Of a stretch of 64,000 nt of DNA, positions 34,669 through 44,155 are shown one piece after another (the stretch's first letter is position 1; each line of letters begins with the position of its first letter). This DNA comes from Nocardiopsis sp. ATB16-24 (GTDB lineage Bacteria; Actinomycetota; Actinomycetes; Streptosporangiales; Streptosporangiaceae): NCBI RefSeq assembly GCF_030271535.1, contig NZ_JASCXJ010000005.1, positions 235,148-299,147 of the forward strand, written 5' to 3'. The notes below the pieces were generated by a model that had not been told where the DNA came from, did no database searches, and saw only the letters and a list, made by a program, of their open reading frames with translations. The position numbers and the translations under genes are program-made.

Positions 34669-34949
34669 GTCGGCTCTCCTCAGGTCGGCCGTGTCCCAGG
34701 ACACGGTGTGCGCGATGGAACGACTGTGCCCCCGCGGGGGCGTCCCGGCAAGGGCGATGTGCGGTGTGCGCCACCTCGTTTGTCACCCGCTGACAAACCC
34801 ACCGGTCGGGAAGCGGGTGTCGGCCCGCCGGAGGCGGATCCCACGGTCGGGACGGCCAGGGGCCTCGGTACGCGCCGTGCCGCCTGCCCCGGGCGGTGCA
34901 ACGGTGGACGCCGGTGGCGCCGTGCGCGTGCGGTACCACCGGCCCTTCC

Positions 34950-36044
34950 TCATCCGCCGAAACGCACCAGCGACCGACCGCCCCGGCCCTGCCGCATGCG
35001 CTCGAAGGCCTCGGGCACGCCTTCCAGGGAGATCTCGTCGGTGACCATCGCCGACAGCCTCAGCTCTCCGGTACGCACCTGTTCGGCGATGAGCGGGACG
35101 TCGTGGGTCGGGTCGCTGGAGCCGTAGACGCAGCCGCGCAGCGTCCGCGCCTGGTGGAACAGCTCCAGGGCGTTGAACGACACCTCGTCCTTCAGGGAGC
35201 CCACGCCCACCACCGTGATGGTGCCGCCCCTTCGGGAGACGTTCCATGCGGTGCGCACGACCTTGGCCGACCCCACCACCTCGAAGGCGTGGTCGGCGCC
35301 CCGGCCGCCGGTCAGCGCGCGCACGGCCTTGACGAGCGAGTCGTCGGCCACGAGGAACTCGGTCGCGCCCAGGGAACGGGCCAGTTCCTCCTTGGCGGGG
35401 GAGACGTCCACCGCGATCACCGGGTCCGCCCCCGCCAGGCGTGCGGCCTGGAGCACCGACAGCCCCACCCCGCCCAGGCCCAGGACGAGGGCCGACTGGC
35501 CCCGGCGCACCTGCGCGGAGTTGTGGACCGCGCCCCATCCGGTGAGTACCGCACAACCCAGCACCGCCGCCATCGCGGTGTCGATGCCCTCGGGCAACGG
35601 TATGACGGCATGGTCCGGCACCACGGTGGCCTCGGCGAACGCGCCACAGCCCAGACCCGGGTAGACGGGGGTGCCGTCGGTCAGTTCCGCGTAGGGGCGT
35701 GCGGCGCCGTCCAGCGCGTGTTCGCACAGGTAGGGCTCGCCCTGACGGCAGAACCAGCACTCACGGCAGGAGGGCGCCCAGTTCAGGATCACCTGTTGGC
35801 CGGGCATCACGGAGGTGACGCCCTCGCCCACGGCCTCCACGGTCCCGGCGCCCTCGTGACCGAGTACGGCGGGCCACTTCTGGGCCAGGGTCCCGTTCGA
35901 CAGGGAAAGGTCCGAGTGGCACACGCCCGCCGCGGCCAGGCGCACCCGCACCTGTCCGGGGCCGGGATCGGGCAGGACCAGCTCCTGGATACGCGGAGGG
36001 GCGTCCTGTTCGGAGAAGACGGCGGCCTTGACGGTCGTACTCAT
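34950..36044 (-). CDS. Zinc-dependent alcohol dehydrogenase (MDR family)
   Basis: A 364-residue medium-chain dehydrogenase. AAGVCHSDLS supplies the catalytic zinc Cys, GHEGAGTVEAVG the second site, and CRECWFCRQGEPYLC the four-Cys structural zinc lobe. The Rossmann cofactor domain has LVLGLGGVGLSVLQAARLAGA and an Asp after the second strand (IAVDVS), pointing to NAD rather than NADP. It oxidises an alcohol or reduces an aldehyde; substrate unknown. ATG 36044 follows GGAG at a normal distance. Its promoter has a perfect TetR-type palindrome between the -35 and -10 boxes, so it is very probably under TetR repression. Confidence 0.9.
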   Translation of the reverse strand: MSTTVKAAVFSEQDAPPRIQELVLPDPGPGQVRVRLAAAGVCHSDLSLSNGTLAQKWPAVLGHEGAGTVEAVGEGVTSVMPGQQVILNWAPSCRECWFCRQGEPYLCEHALDGAARPYAELTDGTPVYPGLGCGAFAEATVVPDHAVIPLPEGIDTAMAAVLGCAVLTGWGAVHNSAQVRRGQSALVLGLGGVGLSVLQAARLAGADPVIAVDVSPAKEELARSLGATEFLVADDSLVKAVRALTGGRGADHAFEVVGSAKVVRTAWNVSRRGGTITVVGVGSLKDEVSFNALELFHQARTLRGCVYGSSDPTHDVPLIAEQVRTGELRLSAMVTDEISLEGVPEAFERMRQGRGGRSLVRFGG

Positions 36045-36073
36045 GGGAGGAACTCCAATCGGGGACTGCCGTG

Positions 36074-36101
36074 ACAGTAGCAATACCGACCGGTCGGTCA
36101 A
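36074..36101 (-). promoter_or_regulatory. Promoter with embedded TetR-type operator for the alcohol dehydrogenase gene
   Basis: Minus strand: TTGACC (36101-36096), 16 nt, TACTGT (36079-36074). The spacer and part of the -35 are occupied by the perfect 14-bp palindrome ACCGACCGGTCGGT (36085-36098), a typical TetR half-site pair. Confidence 0.7.
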
Positions 36102-36227
36102 GAGCCGGGGCGGTCGATGCCGCACCGCTTCGCGAGGAGGGAGGACATCCCGGGTTTCGTGTCCTTTGCTTTTGTCGACCGACATTTTGCCTGGTGAGGG
36201 TGATGATGGGAAACAGAGGAGGGGGTC

Positions 36228-37193
36228 ATGGTCAATCCGGTTTGGGTGGGAACCCTGATGTTCGGCAAGGTGCCCGTCGGTGTGCGGCTCTACAGCGCAC
36301 GCGAGCGCAGGGGACCCGTGCTGCATCAGTTCGAGCGTGGTACGGCCGACCGCATCCGCTACATGCGCGTGAACGAGCGCACCGGCGAGGAGGTCGCCGT
36401 CGAGGACGTCGTGCGCGGGGCCAGAACGGGGGTGGAGGACGAATACGTCGTCCTGGAGCCGGAGGAACTGGAGGCGATCCTTCCCCACAGCTCACGCACC
36501 ATGGAACTGAACGGTTTCGTGCCCCAGGGCGCCGTCGACGCCCTCTGGTACGCCTCCACCTACTACGTCGCACCCCGTTCGGCCTCCGACGCCAGGCCCT
36601 ACCGGCTCCTGTACACGGTCCTGGAGCAGAACCGGCGCGTGGGCACCGCCACCACCGTCCTGCGCGATCGAGAACACCCCGTACTGATCGAACCGAACCG
36701 GGGGGTGCTGTCGGCCTCCACCCTGTGGTGGCCCGACGAGGTGCGCGACCCCGACGACGTGATGCCTCCCGTGGCCCACGTCGCGCTGACCAAGGAGGAG
36801 ACGGAGCTGGCCCGGGAGCTGGTGCGGGAGATGTCCGTGGAGTGGGATCCGCAGGACTACTCCGACAGCTATGGTCGGCGCCTGACCGAACTGGTGCGGG
36901 CCAAGGCCAAGGGCCGGACGTTCACCCACCGCCCGGACCGGACCGAGCCCGCGCAGGAGAGCGTCGGTCTGGGCGAGGCCCTGCGTCAGAGCCTTCCCTC
37001 CCCACGCGCTCGAGACTCGCGCTCGCGCACGCAGACGCGTACACGGCGCGGCGGAGCCGAGACGAGGAGCAGGGGGCGGATCACCAAACGGGAGCTGCTC
37101 CAACGCGCGTCGGAGCTGGAGGTACCGGGACGGTCGAAGATGAGCCGGGACGAACTGGAGGAGGCCGTCGGCCTGGGCGGCGGCAACGGTTAG
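36228..37193 (+). CDS. ku: Ku protein (bacterial non-homologous end joining)
   Basis: A 321-residue Ku homodimer subunit that binds DNA double-strand ends and recruits the ligase LigD. ATG 36228 lies after GAGGAGGGGG. Core motifs: VWVGTLMFGKVPVGVRLYSA, ERGTADRIRYMRVNERTGEEV, VVLEPEELEAILPHSSRTMELNGFV, DALWYASTYYVAP, and the C-terminal core helix ELARELVREMSVEWDPQDYSDSYGRRL. After a basic linker of RS/RT repeats there is a SAP-like end (ITKRELLQRASELEVPGRSKMSRDELEEAV), as in extended actinobacterial Ku proteins. No ligD is in the window. Confidence 0.93.
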   Translation: MVNPVWVGTLMFGKVPVGVRLYSARERRGPVLHQFERGTADRIRYMRVNERTGEEVAVEDVVRGARTGVEDEYVVLEPEELEAILPHSSRTMELNGFVPQGAVDALWYASTYYVAPRSASDARPYRLLYTVLEQNRRVGTATTVLRDREHPVLIEPNRGVLSASTLWWPDEVRDPDDVMPPVAHVALTKEETELARELVREMSVEWDPQDYSDSYGRRLTELVRAKAKGRTFTHRPDRTEPAQESVGLGEALRQSLPSPRARDSRSRTQTRTRRGGAETRSRGRITKRELLQRASELEVPGRSKMSRDELEEAVGLGGGNG

Positions 37194-37396
37194 GCGCCCG
37201 CTCCGGCGCTTCGGCCGGGTCGTGTTCGGAATCAGCGCGGCCTTTTCCGGTGTGCGTGGAAGAAAAGGCGGGATCCATCCCTCTTGGTCGGCGATGGACG
37301 GGGTATCTCCTTTTTGCCTGCGGAAGACCACGATGCGGCGAACGCGTGTGACTCCGTGGGCCACCTCGGTGTTCTTCGTGGCTCATGGGAGGTTCC

Positions 37397-38227
37397 ATGG
37401 TTCGACCGACCGACCCGGTGCCGGTTCCACGGCACTACCTGATGTGCCGACCCACCTACTTCGCGGTCGAATACGCGATCAATCCCTGGATGGACCCCTC
37501 CGCGGGCGTGGACCGAGAACGGGCGATCAGACAGTGGGAGGGGTTACGCGACCTCTACCGCGAACTGGGACACAGGGTCAGCGAGATCGCCCCCGTCGAG
37601 GGCCTGCCCGACATGGTCTTCGCGGCCAACGGCGCCCTGGTCGTGGACGGAAAGGTCTACGGCGCGCGCTTCGCCGGCGCCGAGCGCACCCCCGAGGGGC
37701 CCGCCTACCTGGAATGGTTCCGCGAGGCCGGCTACGGCCGGACCCGCGAGCCCAAGCACGTCAACGAGGGTGAGGGGGACTTCATCGTCCTGGACGAGGT
37801 GATCCTGGCCGCCACCGGTTTTCGCACCGAGGCCGCCGCGCACCAGGAGGCGGAGCGCTTCCTCGGACGCCCCGTCGTCACCCTCCAATTGATCGACCCG
37901 CGCTTCTACCACCTGGACACCGCTCTGTTCGCGCTTTCGGGGGACCGGATCGTCTACTACCCCGGAGCCTTCTCCCCCGGAAGCCGGCGGGTGCTGCGCT
38001 CCCTCTACCCCGACGCGATCCTGGCTACGGAGGAGGACGCCGCCGTACTCGGACTCAACTCCGTGTGCGACGGCCACAACGTCGTCATGGCGGCCGAGGC
38101 CACCACCCTGGCCGCACGTCTGCGTGCCCTCGGTCACGAGGTCCACCCCGTGGAGTTGGACGAATTGCGTAAAGCGGGAGGCGGCGCCAAGTGCTGCACA
38201 CTGGAACTGCGTGAGACCCCCCTATGA
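37397..38227 (+). CDS. Dimethylarginine dimethylaminohydrolase (DDAH) / amidinotransferase-fold enzyme
   Basis: About 276 residues; ATG 37397 follows GGAGG at a proper distance, while ATG 37385 overlaps it. Fold signatures of the pentein family: HYLMCRPTYFAVEYAINPWM, PDMVFAANGALVVDGKV (substrate-binding Asp and Asn), EGEGDFI, DPRFYHLDTALFALS (catalytic His), and the C-terminal nucleophile in GGGAKCCTLELR (Cys266 or Cys267). Bacterial members hydrolyse N-omega-methylated arginine to citrulline and dimethylamine, or act on related guanidino substrates. The guanidino theme recurs at 41 kb with a ureohydrolase. It lies between ku and a TetR gene on the same strand. Confidence 0.87.
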   Translation: MVRPTDPVPVPRHYLMCRPTYFAVEYAINPWMDPSAGVDRERAIRQWEGLRDLYRELGHRVSEIAPVEGLPDMVFAANGALVVDGKVYGARFAGAERTPEGPAYLEWFREAGYGRTREPKHVNEGEGDFIVLDEVILAATGFRTEAAAHQEAERFLGRPVVTLQLIDPRFYHLDTALFALSGDRIVYYPGAFSPGSRRVLRSLYPDAILATEEDAAVLGLNSVCDGHNVVMAAEATTLAARLRALGHEVHPVELDELRKAGGGAKCCTLELRETPL

Positions 38228-38429
38228 GAGAACGGCGTCGAATCCACGCGCTTTTGTTCCAGACCCGACCACCGAACCGGAACGGATGTGGGAAACACCA
38301 CTTCGTTTCGAGGGCGGTTCCCTGATCGCACAGGTCACCTGTGCCCCGAAGAACGACCTCCTCCAACAGAACGCGTTCCCGACGCGACCGCCTCCGACCA
38401 CATGTGCGCGTCGCAATAAGGTCGGGGGC

Positions 38430-39050
38430 GTGAAGACGAGACAGCGCCGACTTCCGCGTCGGATCAGGGAACAGCAGATGCTCGACGCCGCCATCGTGGT
38501 GTTCTCCCGAGGCGACTACCACACGGTCAGCGTGGAGGAGATCGCCGCGGTGGCCGGGACCTCCAAGCCCACCGTCTACCAGTACATGGGCTCCAAGGAG
38601 GGGATCTTCACCGCGTGCGTGAGCCGTGAGGCGGACCGGCTCGTGGCGGCGGTGCGCTCCGCCGTGCACGATCCGATGGCTCCCCCAGGGGAAGACCCCC
38701 TGAACCGGGGCATGCGTGCCTTCTTCGCCTTCGTCACCGCCAACCGGGACAGCTGGACCGTGCTGTACCGGCGTGCCGCCTTGCAGGGCGAGCCCTTCGC
38801 GAGGGAGACCGCGCGGACGCGCGACCGGGTCACGGCCGAGGTCGCCGCGCTCATCAGCGGGTGCGCCCACACCGCTCTGTCCTCCCAGGACGCCGACCTG
38901 TTGGCGCGTATCGCGGTCAGCACCGCCGACGCCTTCGCCGACTGGCTCCTGGAACACCCCGAGGAGTGCCCCGAGTCCATGGCGGACCAGGTCACCGAAC
39001 TGACCTGGTCCCACCTGCGCAACCTCTGCGGACCACCGGTCGGAGCGTGA
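38430..39050 (+). CDS. TetR-family transcriptional regulator
   Basis: A 206-residue regulator. HTH in the first 60 residues: REQQMLDAAIVVFSRGDYHTVSVEEIAAVAGTSKPTVYQYMGSKEGIF. The C-terminal ligand domain (NRGMRAFFAFVTANRDSWTVLYRRAALQGE) is of the common TetR_C type. The frame is open to 38124 but the real start is GTG 38430, because TAAGGT (38417-38422) lies 7 nt before it as a leaderless -10 box. Candidate repressor for the ACCGACCGGTCGGT operator at 36085, 2.3 kb away; no copy of that palindrome is seen at its own promoter, so the link is inference. Confidence 0.88.
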   Translation: MKTRQRRLPRRIREQQMLDAAIVVFSRGDYHTVSVEEIAAVAGTSKPTVYQYMGSKEGIFTACVSREADRLVAAVRSAVHDPMAPPGEDPLNRGMRAFFAFVTANRDSWTVLYRRAALQGEPFARETARTRDRVTAEVAALISGCAHTALSSQDADLLARIAVSTADAFADWLLEHPEECPESMADQVTELTWSHLRNLCGPPVGA

Positions 39051-39060
39051 GGCGCGGACC

Positions 39061-39087
39061 CGGGCCCGGCCCGACGGGCGGGGCCCG
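39061..39087 (+). terminator. Hairpin after the TetR gene
   Basis: CGGGCCC / GGGCCCG arms around a GC-rich 13-nt loop, followed by CCTTTCT. Ten nucleotides after the stop. Confidence 0.6.
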
Positions 39088-39198
39088 CCTTTCTCCGGCA
39101 CTCGGCGCCGGAGAGCTCCTCGGTACCAAAGACCGACGCGTCGGCCGGCGACGGCGGTGCGTCCCGGCGGTGGGCGGGTGCGCCCGTCGCCTTCCGAA

Positions 39199-39238
39199 GG
39201 TCGGGGTCGGGAAGGCCGTGGCCTCCCCGACCCCGACC
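39199..39238. terminator. Second hairpin between TetR and NCS1 genes
   Basis: 13-bp stem GGTCGGGGTCGGG / CCCGACCCCGACC, with a short inner GGCC/GGCC pairing in the loop. Placed to terminate the minus-strand permease gene or both convergent genes. Confidence 0.75.
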
Positions 39239-39281
39239 GTGGATCCGTCCGATCAGCGGGTCGACCGGCTCAGAGGGCCGC

Positions 39282-40784
39282 TCAGGGGACGTCGGAGCCC
39301 GCATCCGGGGCGGCCGGGACCAGACGCGGCCCCTGCGGACCGAACACCGAACGCGGTTCGGGGAAGACGAACACCGCGATCGGGTAGGCGATGGCGGCCG
39401 TCACCAGAGCCGCGGGCAGGCTCAGGTCGATGCCCGCCGCGAGATCGCCCAACGGGCCGACCAGCAGGGGCGTGTTGGCGAACAGCAGGCCCGTCACCGC
39501 GGCCAGCAGCCACGCCGTCATGGCACGCCAGTTCACGCCTCCGTGGAACCAGTAGGCGCCGCCCTTACGGCCTTCGTTGAACACCTGTAGATCGTCCACC
39601 AGGTAGAACCCGCGCCGGAACACGTAACCGAGCATGAGGATCACCATCCACGGCGAGGTGAGCAGCACGATGAGGATGGTGAAGGCGTTGATGGTCTCGA
39701 CGATGTCGAACAGGAAGGTGCCCACGAAGATCAGCATCAGCGCCAGACAGCCCACCACCACGGTGCCCTGCACCCGGTTCAGCTTCGGCACGAGGGAGGA
39801 GAAGTCCAGGCCGGTGCCGTACAGGGACGTCGTGCCGGTGGACAGTCCGCCGATGAGCGCCACCAGCAGCAGGGGCAGGGCGTACCAGAGCGGGGAGACC
39901 ACGGCCAGCCCCTCCACGTAGTTGCCCGGATCGGCGACCAGGGTGGCGGTGGTCAGTCCGAAGAAGAACGGCAGCAGGGTCGCGACCTGGGCCAGGAACG
40001 GCGCGGCCAGCATCGCACGCGTGGAACGCTCGGCGGAGATGTAGCGCGCCCAGTCACCCAGGAACCCGCCGAAGGAGACCGGGTTGGCCATGATGGTCAG
40101 GACCGCCAACACCCAGGTCGGCCAGAAACCACCGAGAATGTAGTCGCCGCTGCCCGCGTAGGACGGGTCGAAGGACCCGCCGTAGGCCACGATGCCCAGG
40201 AGCATCAGTGCGGTGCCCGCCACCACCGCGATCTTGTTGATCAGCAGCATGAACTGGTAACCGAACACGCACACCGCGAACACCGCCACGGCGATGACCC
40301 CGTAGGAGACCGCGCGGAGCCAGTCCCCGCCGTCGTACCCGAAGCGGGAGGCCGCGCCCACGATCGCGTCACCGCTGACCCACACCGAGATGGAGAAGAA
40401 GGTCACGGCGGTCAACAACGACAGCAGTGAGCCCAGTGAACGGCCCACCACCCCGAAGTGGGCGCCGGAGGAGACCGCGTTGTTGGTGCGGGTACGCGGA
40501 CCGAACAGCGACATCGGGGACAGGATCAGCGCGCCCAGCACCACACCGACCAGGGTCGCGGCCGCCGCGGCGGCGAAGCCCAGTCCGTAGGCGATGGGCA
40601 GGGTCCCCAGGATGATGGTGGCGAAGGTGTTGGCGCCGCCGAAGGTCAGACGGAACAGGTCGAAGGGACGCGAGGTCTGCGCGCGCACCGGGATGGGCGC
40701 GACACCGAAGGTCTCGATCTCCGTCGCCTTCTGGGGAGTGCCCGGGTCGGCCACGACCGGTTCGGGACTACGGGTTACGGACAC
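39282..40784 (-). CDS. NCS1-family permease (purine-cytosine permease type)
   Basis: A 500-residue permease with about 12 transmembrane helices. NCS1 marks: DLFRLTFGGANTFATIILGTL near TM1, GPRTRTNNAVSSGAHFGVVGR after TM2, NPVSFGGFLGDWARYIS in the middle, and GTGLDFSSLVPKLNRVQG later. GTG 40784 has GGAG 7 nt upstream. NCS1 proteins import cytosine, purines, allantoin, hydantoins, thiamine or related compounds by sodium or proton symport; this one's substrate is unknown. Gene order (ureohydrolase upstream, PucR next to it) suggests a nitrogen-rich guanidino or related compound. Strong hairpins separate it from the ureohydrolase gene, so it has its own promoter or partial read-through. Confidence 0.88.
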   Translation of the reverse strand: MSVTRSPEPVVADPGTPQKATEIETFGVAPIPVRAQTSRPFDLFRLTFGGANTFATIILGTLPIAYGLGFAAAAAATLVGVVLGALILSPMSLFGPRTRTNNAVSSGAHFGVVGRSLGSLLSLLTAVTFFSISVWVSGDAIVGAASRFGYDGGDWLRAVSYGVIAVAVFAVCVFGYQFMLLINKIAVVAGTALMLLGIVAYGGSFDPSYAGSGDYILGGFWPTWVLAVLTIMANPVSFGGFLGDWARYISAERSTRAMLAAPFLAQVATLLPFFFGLTTATLVADPGNYVEGLAVVSPLWYALPLLLVALIGGLSTGTTSLYGTGLDFSSLVPKLNRVQGTVVVGCLALMLIFVGTFLFDIVETINAFTILIVLLTSPWMVILMLGYVFRRGFYLVDDLQVFNEGRKGGAYWFHGGVNWRAMTAWLLAAVTGLLFANTPLLVGPLGDLAAGIDLSLPAALVTAAIAYPIAVFVFPEPRSVFGPQGPRLVPAAPDAGSDVP

Positions 40785-41121
40785 GGCTTGCTCCAGTCAG
40801 GAGGCTCCCGCGATCGTTCACGGGAGGCTGTCGATAGGGGATGGGGGGTGTCCGTGGTCGCGCGGCGGCGTTGACGCGCGACCACGCGGACGGTGAAGCC
40901 GAAGGGCTTCGAGGACGGGGTGCGCGGGAGGGTTCCCGCGACCGTGGGCACACCGGAGACGGGCCCAGGGGAGAGGGAGGAACGCCCTTGGGAGGTGGGG
41001 CGCGAACGTCCGGGGCGGATGGGTTCGGGTCGGACGTTGCACCGGGCGCGGGATCACCGGCCCGGGGCGGTCAGGTCCCGGCCGTGGCCGGGACCTGGCG
41101 GGGGTTCCCCGCCGGGGGGGC
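40785..41121 (-). other. Non-coding spacer with tandem hairpins between speB-like and NCS1 genes
   Basis: Contains CGTGGTCGCGCG / CGCGCGACCACG (12 bp, 40853-40886) and CAGGTCCCGGCC / GGCCGGGACCTG (12 bp, 2-nt loop, 41072-41097), directly followed by GGCGGGG-GTT-CCCCGCC. The last two lie just after the ureohydrolase stop and should terminate it. The first lies close to the permease start and could be an attenuator. No gene here. Confidence 0.65.
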
Positions 41122-42069
41122 TCAGCCCCCGTGGTTCAGGGCCAGCACGCTGACCAGGTCGTAGGCCACGTGCGAGGCGGCGGTGGCGGTGATCTGTGCG
41201 TGGTCGTAGGCCGGCGCGACCTCCACCACGTCGGCGCCCACCAGGTTGCAGGTGGACAGTCCGCGCAGCAGTTCCAGCAACTCGCGGCTCGTCAGTCCGC
41301 CCGCCTCCGGAGTTCCGGTGCCGGGCGCGTGCGCGGGGTCGAGCACGTCGATGTCCACCGACACGTACAGAGGGCGGTCACCGATGCGCCGGCGCAGCGC
41401 GTCGGCGATCTCGTCCACGCCCTTACGCATGACGTCGGCGGAGGTGACGATGCCGAATCCGAACCTGCGGTCGTCCTCCAGGTCCTTCTTGCCGTACAGC
41501 GGGCCGCGGGTGCCCACGTGGCACAGGGCCTCGGTGTCGAGGATGCCCTCCTCCACCGCCCGGCGGAACGGGGTGCCGTGGGTGTAGGGCTCACCGAAGT
41601 AGGTGTCCCAGGTGTCCAGGTGGGCGTCGAAGTGCAACAGGGCGATCGGCCCGTACTTGCGGTAGGCCGAGCGCAGCAGTGGCAGCGCGATGGTGTGGTC
41701 GCCTCCCAGGGTGACCAGGCGGGTGCCCGCCTGGACGAACTCGGAGGAGGCCTCGTCCAGGGTCTCCACCGCCTCACCGATGGAGAAGGGATTGACGGCG
41801 ATGTCGCCTCCGTCGACCACCTGCACGTCGGCGAACGGGGACACGTCCAGTCCCGGGTTGTAGGGGCGTAGCAGACGGCTGGCCTCGCGGATGGCCGAGG
41901 GGCCGAAACGCGCACCGGGGCGGTAGGACACGCCCGAGTCGAAGGGGACGCCGACCACGGCGATGTCGGCCCGCTCCACCTGGTCGATGCGGGGCAGCCG
42001 GGCGAAGGTCGCCGGTCCGGCGAAGCGCGGTACGAGACTGGAGTCGGTGGGTCCGATCGGTGTGCTCAT
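41122..42069 (-). CDS. Agmatinase / ureohydrolase family enzyme
   Basis: A 315-residue binuclear-manganese hydrolase. Metal-ligand motifs are complete: GGDH (122-125), DAHLDTWD (148-155) and [22 protein letters not shown] (from 237). [21 protein letters not shown] and [18 protein letters not shown] are typical of bacterial agmatinase-like enzymes rather than arginase. It splits urea from a guanidino compound: agmatine to putrescine, or guanidinobutyrate, guanidinopropionate or guanidine in related enzymes. With a PucR regulator divergent and an NCS1 permease downstream, catabolic use of an imported compound is more likely than polyamine synthesis; this is inference. Confidence 0.9.
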   Translation of the reverse strand: MSTPIGPTDSSLVPRFAGPATFARLPRIDQVERADIAVVGVPFDSGVSYRPGARFGPSAIREASRLLRPYNPGLDVSPFADVQVVDGGDIAVNPFSIGEAVETLDEASSEFVQAGTRLVTLGGDHTIALPLLRSAYRKYGPIALLHFDAHLDTWDTYFGEPYTHGTPFRRAVEEGILDTEALCHVGTRGPLYGKKDLEDDRRFGFGIVTSADVMRKGVDEIADALRRRIGDRPLYVSVDIDVLDPAHAPGTGTPEAGGLTSRELLELLRGLSTCNLVGADVVEVAPAYDHAQITATAASHVAYDLVSVLALNHGG

Positions 42070-42415
42070 CGGGCGATCGCGTCCCTTTCGTGGTCTTCCT
42101 CGGTCGGGTCGGGCTTGGTGTTCACCGGTGCGCCTGCCCTGTGCGCGCCTTCCTCAGACATCGCCGCCGAGAGTCGGGGCGTGTGCGGTGTCCGTGGTCC
42201 ACGGCGATGATGCGCTCAGCGCGGCGGATCGGTGTTGTCGCAGGTCACATCCGTGGAGTCAGGTTAAGCAGGGCCTGCGCCACTCTCCAGTGGCTAGAAT
42301 GCACAATCGTGAGGTGTTCTTTGGAGGAAGCAGCCACAAAGCGCGCTTCGGTCCCTCCTCGCGGGCGCCGTTCGACGTCGGCACACCCTCGTCCTCGGTA
42401 CGACCGAACGGGACG
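42070..42415. other. Divergent regulatory region between ureohydrolase and PucR genes
   Basis: No gene in these 346 bp. TAGAAT at 42295-42300 is a consensus-like -10 box toward the PucR gene, which would give a 5' UTR of about 110 nt. The -35 is unclear. Moderately AT-rich around 42290-42330. Confidence 0.4.
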
Positions 42416-43954
42416 ATGAACATGGTGGGCAGACCGGGCACGGGCTCTGGAGAAAGGCGCACGGTCCCGCTGAGCAGGGTCCTGGGACGTCGTGAACTGG
42501 GCCTGACCATGCTCGTGGAAGGGGATGACCCGGGTATCGGTTGGGCGGTGGTCAGCGAACTGACCGATCCGGCTGCCTACCTGCGCGGCGGCGAACTGTT
42601 GCTCACCGCAGGAGTGAACCTGCCCCCGACCGGCGCCGGACTGGGCGCCTACGTGGGCTCCTTGGTCGAGGCGGGGGTGAGCGCCGTGGGCTTCGGTGTC
42701 ACCCCCGTCCACGACACCGTTCCGGACGGGCTGGTCGAACAGTGTCGGCTCCAGGGGCTGCCCTTGGTGCGGGTGCCCCGCCCCACCCCCTTCACCGCCG
42801 TCAGCCAGGCCGTGGGCGAGGAACTGGAGGAGCTGCACCTGCGTGACCTGCGTCGTCTCGGTGAGGCCCACCAGGCGCTGACGCTGGCCGTCACCGACGA
42901 CGCGCCCCTGGAGCGGGTCCTGCGGGTCCTGGCCGAGGCTCTTCGTGGTTGGGCGCTGCTGGCCCGGCCGTCGGCGTCCATGCCCGAAGGCGACAGCCGC
43001 ACCCCCGGGGCGCCGGCGGAGCTGGACGCGGAGCTGAGCGGACTCGTGGACCGGCTCACCCGGCCCCGGGGGCCGCGCAGCGCCAAGGCAAGGGTGGAGG
43101 ACGAGGAGATCTTCCTGCACACGGTGGGAACACCGCCGGAGGACCACGGTGTGGTCCTGGTGGGACGCCCCGAACCGTTGGGCATCACCGACCGCGCCGT
43201 CCTTCGCACCGCGACCGTCCTGCTGGAGCTGCTCGCCCGCACCCGCCGGCGTGACGTGTCGACCGCCTCAGGGCGTCTGCTCACCGGCCTGCTCCTGGAG
43301 GGTGGACTCACCGACCCGAGCGCGTCGCTGTTGGCCGGACTCGTCGGTTCCCGAAAGGAAGAATCCGCCTCCGGCGCCTATCGGGTCCTGTACGCCCACC
43401 CCCTGGAGAGGGGCCGTCGCACCGACCCCGCTCGGCTGTCCCTGGGAACCCCGTTGACGGACGCCGCCCCCGATCGTCTGCGCGCCGTTCTCGGCGACAG
43501 AGGAGAGGCGTTCCATCGCGACCAGCTGGACCGTCTGCTCGCCCATGGTTGGACGGCCGCGCTGAGCGGACCGGTGCCCGCCGAGGAGCTGACCGAGGCC
43601 GATCGCCGTGTGAGGGCACTGCTCGCTCGCGCCCGCGTGACCGAAGAGCCGTTGATGGAGGAGGGGACCGATCCCTTCGACACCCTTCTGGGGCCCGCCG
43701 CGCAAGACTTCTCCCGCCGTGTCCTGGGCCCCCTGGCCGAGCGGGACGAGGCCTCCCGCACGCTGCGTCGGACCCTGCGGGCCTGGCTCATCCGGCACGG
43801 CAACTGGGACCGGACCGCCGCCGACCTGGGCGTCCACCGCAACAGCGTCCGTTACCGGATCGGCCGGATCGAGCGTGATCTGGGGGTGGACCTGTCCGAC
43901 GCCGAACAACGCATGCGCCTGTGGTTCGCCCTGACGCGTCTTCGCGTCGAATGA
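42416..43954 (+). CDS. PucR-family transcriptional regulator
   Basis: About 512 residues from ATG 42416, the first start after the probable transcription start. N-terminal PucR domain (PLSRVLGRRELGLTMLVEGDDPGIGWAVVSELTDPAAYLRGGELLLTAG ... LVRVPRPTPFTAVSQAVGEEL), a GGDEF-like middle, and the C-terminal HTH_30: LRAWLIRHGNWDRTAADLGVHRNSVRYRIGRIERDLGVDLSD. PucR proteins activate genes for purine or other nitrogen-source breakdown. Divergent from the ureohydrolase gene, which it probably controls. Ligand unknown. Confidence 0.9.
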   Translation: MNMVGRPGTGSGERRTVPLSRVLGRRELGLTMLVEGDDPGIGWAVVSELTDPAAYLRGGELLLTAGVNLPPTGAGLGAYVGSLVEAGVSAVGFGVTPVHDTVPDGLVEQCRLQGLPLVRVPRPTPFTAVSQAVGEELEELHLRDLRRLGEAHQALTLAVTDDAPLERVLRVLAEALRGWALLARPSASMPEGDSRTPGAPAELDAELSGLVDRLTRPRGPRSAKARVEDEEIFLHTVGTPPEDHGVVLVGRPEPLGITDRAVLRTATVLLELLARTRRRDVSTASGRLLTGLLLEGGLTDPSASLLAGLVGSRKEESASGAYRVLYAHPLERGRRTDPARLSLGTPLTDAAPDRLRAVLGDRGEAFHRDQLDRLLAHGWTAALSGPVPAEELTEADRRVRALLARARVTEEPLMEEGTDPFDTLLGPAAQDFSRRVLGPLAERDEASRTLRRTLRAWLIRHGNWDRTAADLGVHRNSVRYRIGRIERDLGVDLSDAEQRMRLWFALTRLRVE

Positions 43955-44155
43955 CCGGCCCCGGTCCGCGCAGTCGTCGCCATTACGTCCGCAGTCCGAT
44001 CGGCGGTCGAAGTAAGGCATAATCCGATGGGAAAGTGGAAGGTAGGAATCGTTGTCGACTTTCCTTGACACGCCTGCTTTTTCCTTTCCTCACATCCGTT
44101 CGCATGCGGACGCACCACCGTCAACTCCATAACGAACGCCAAGCCAGGGAGCCAT

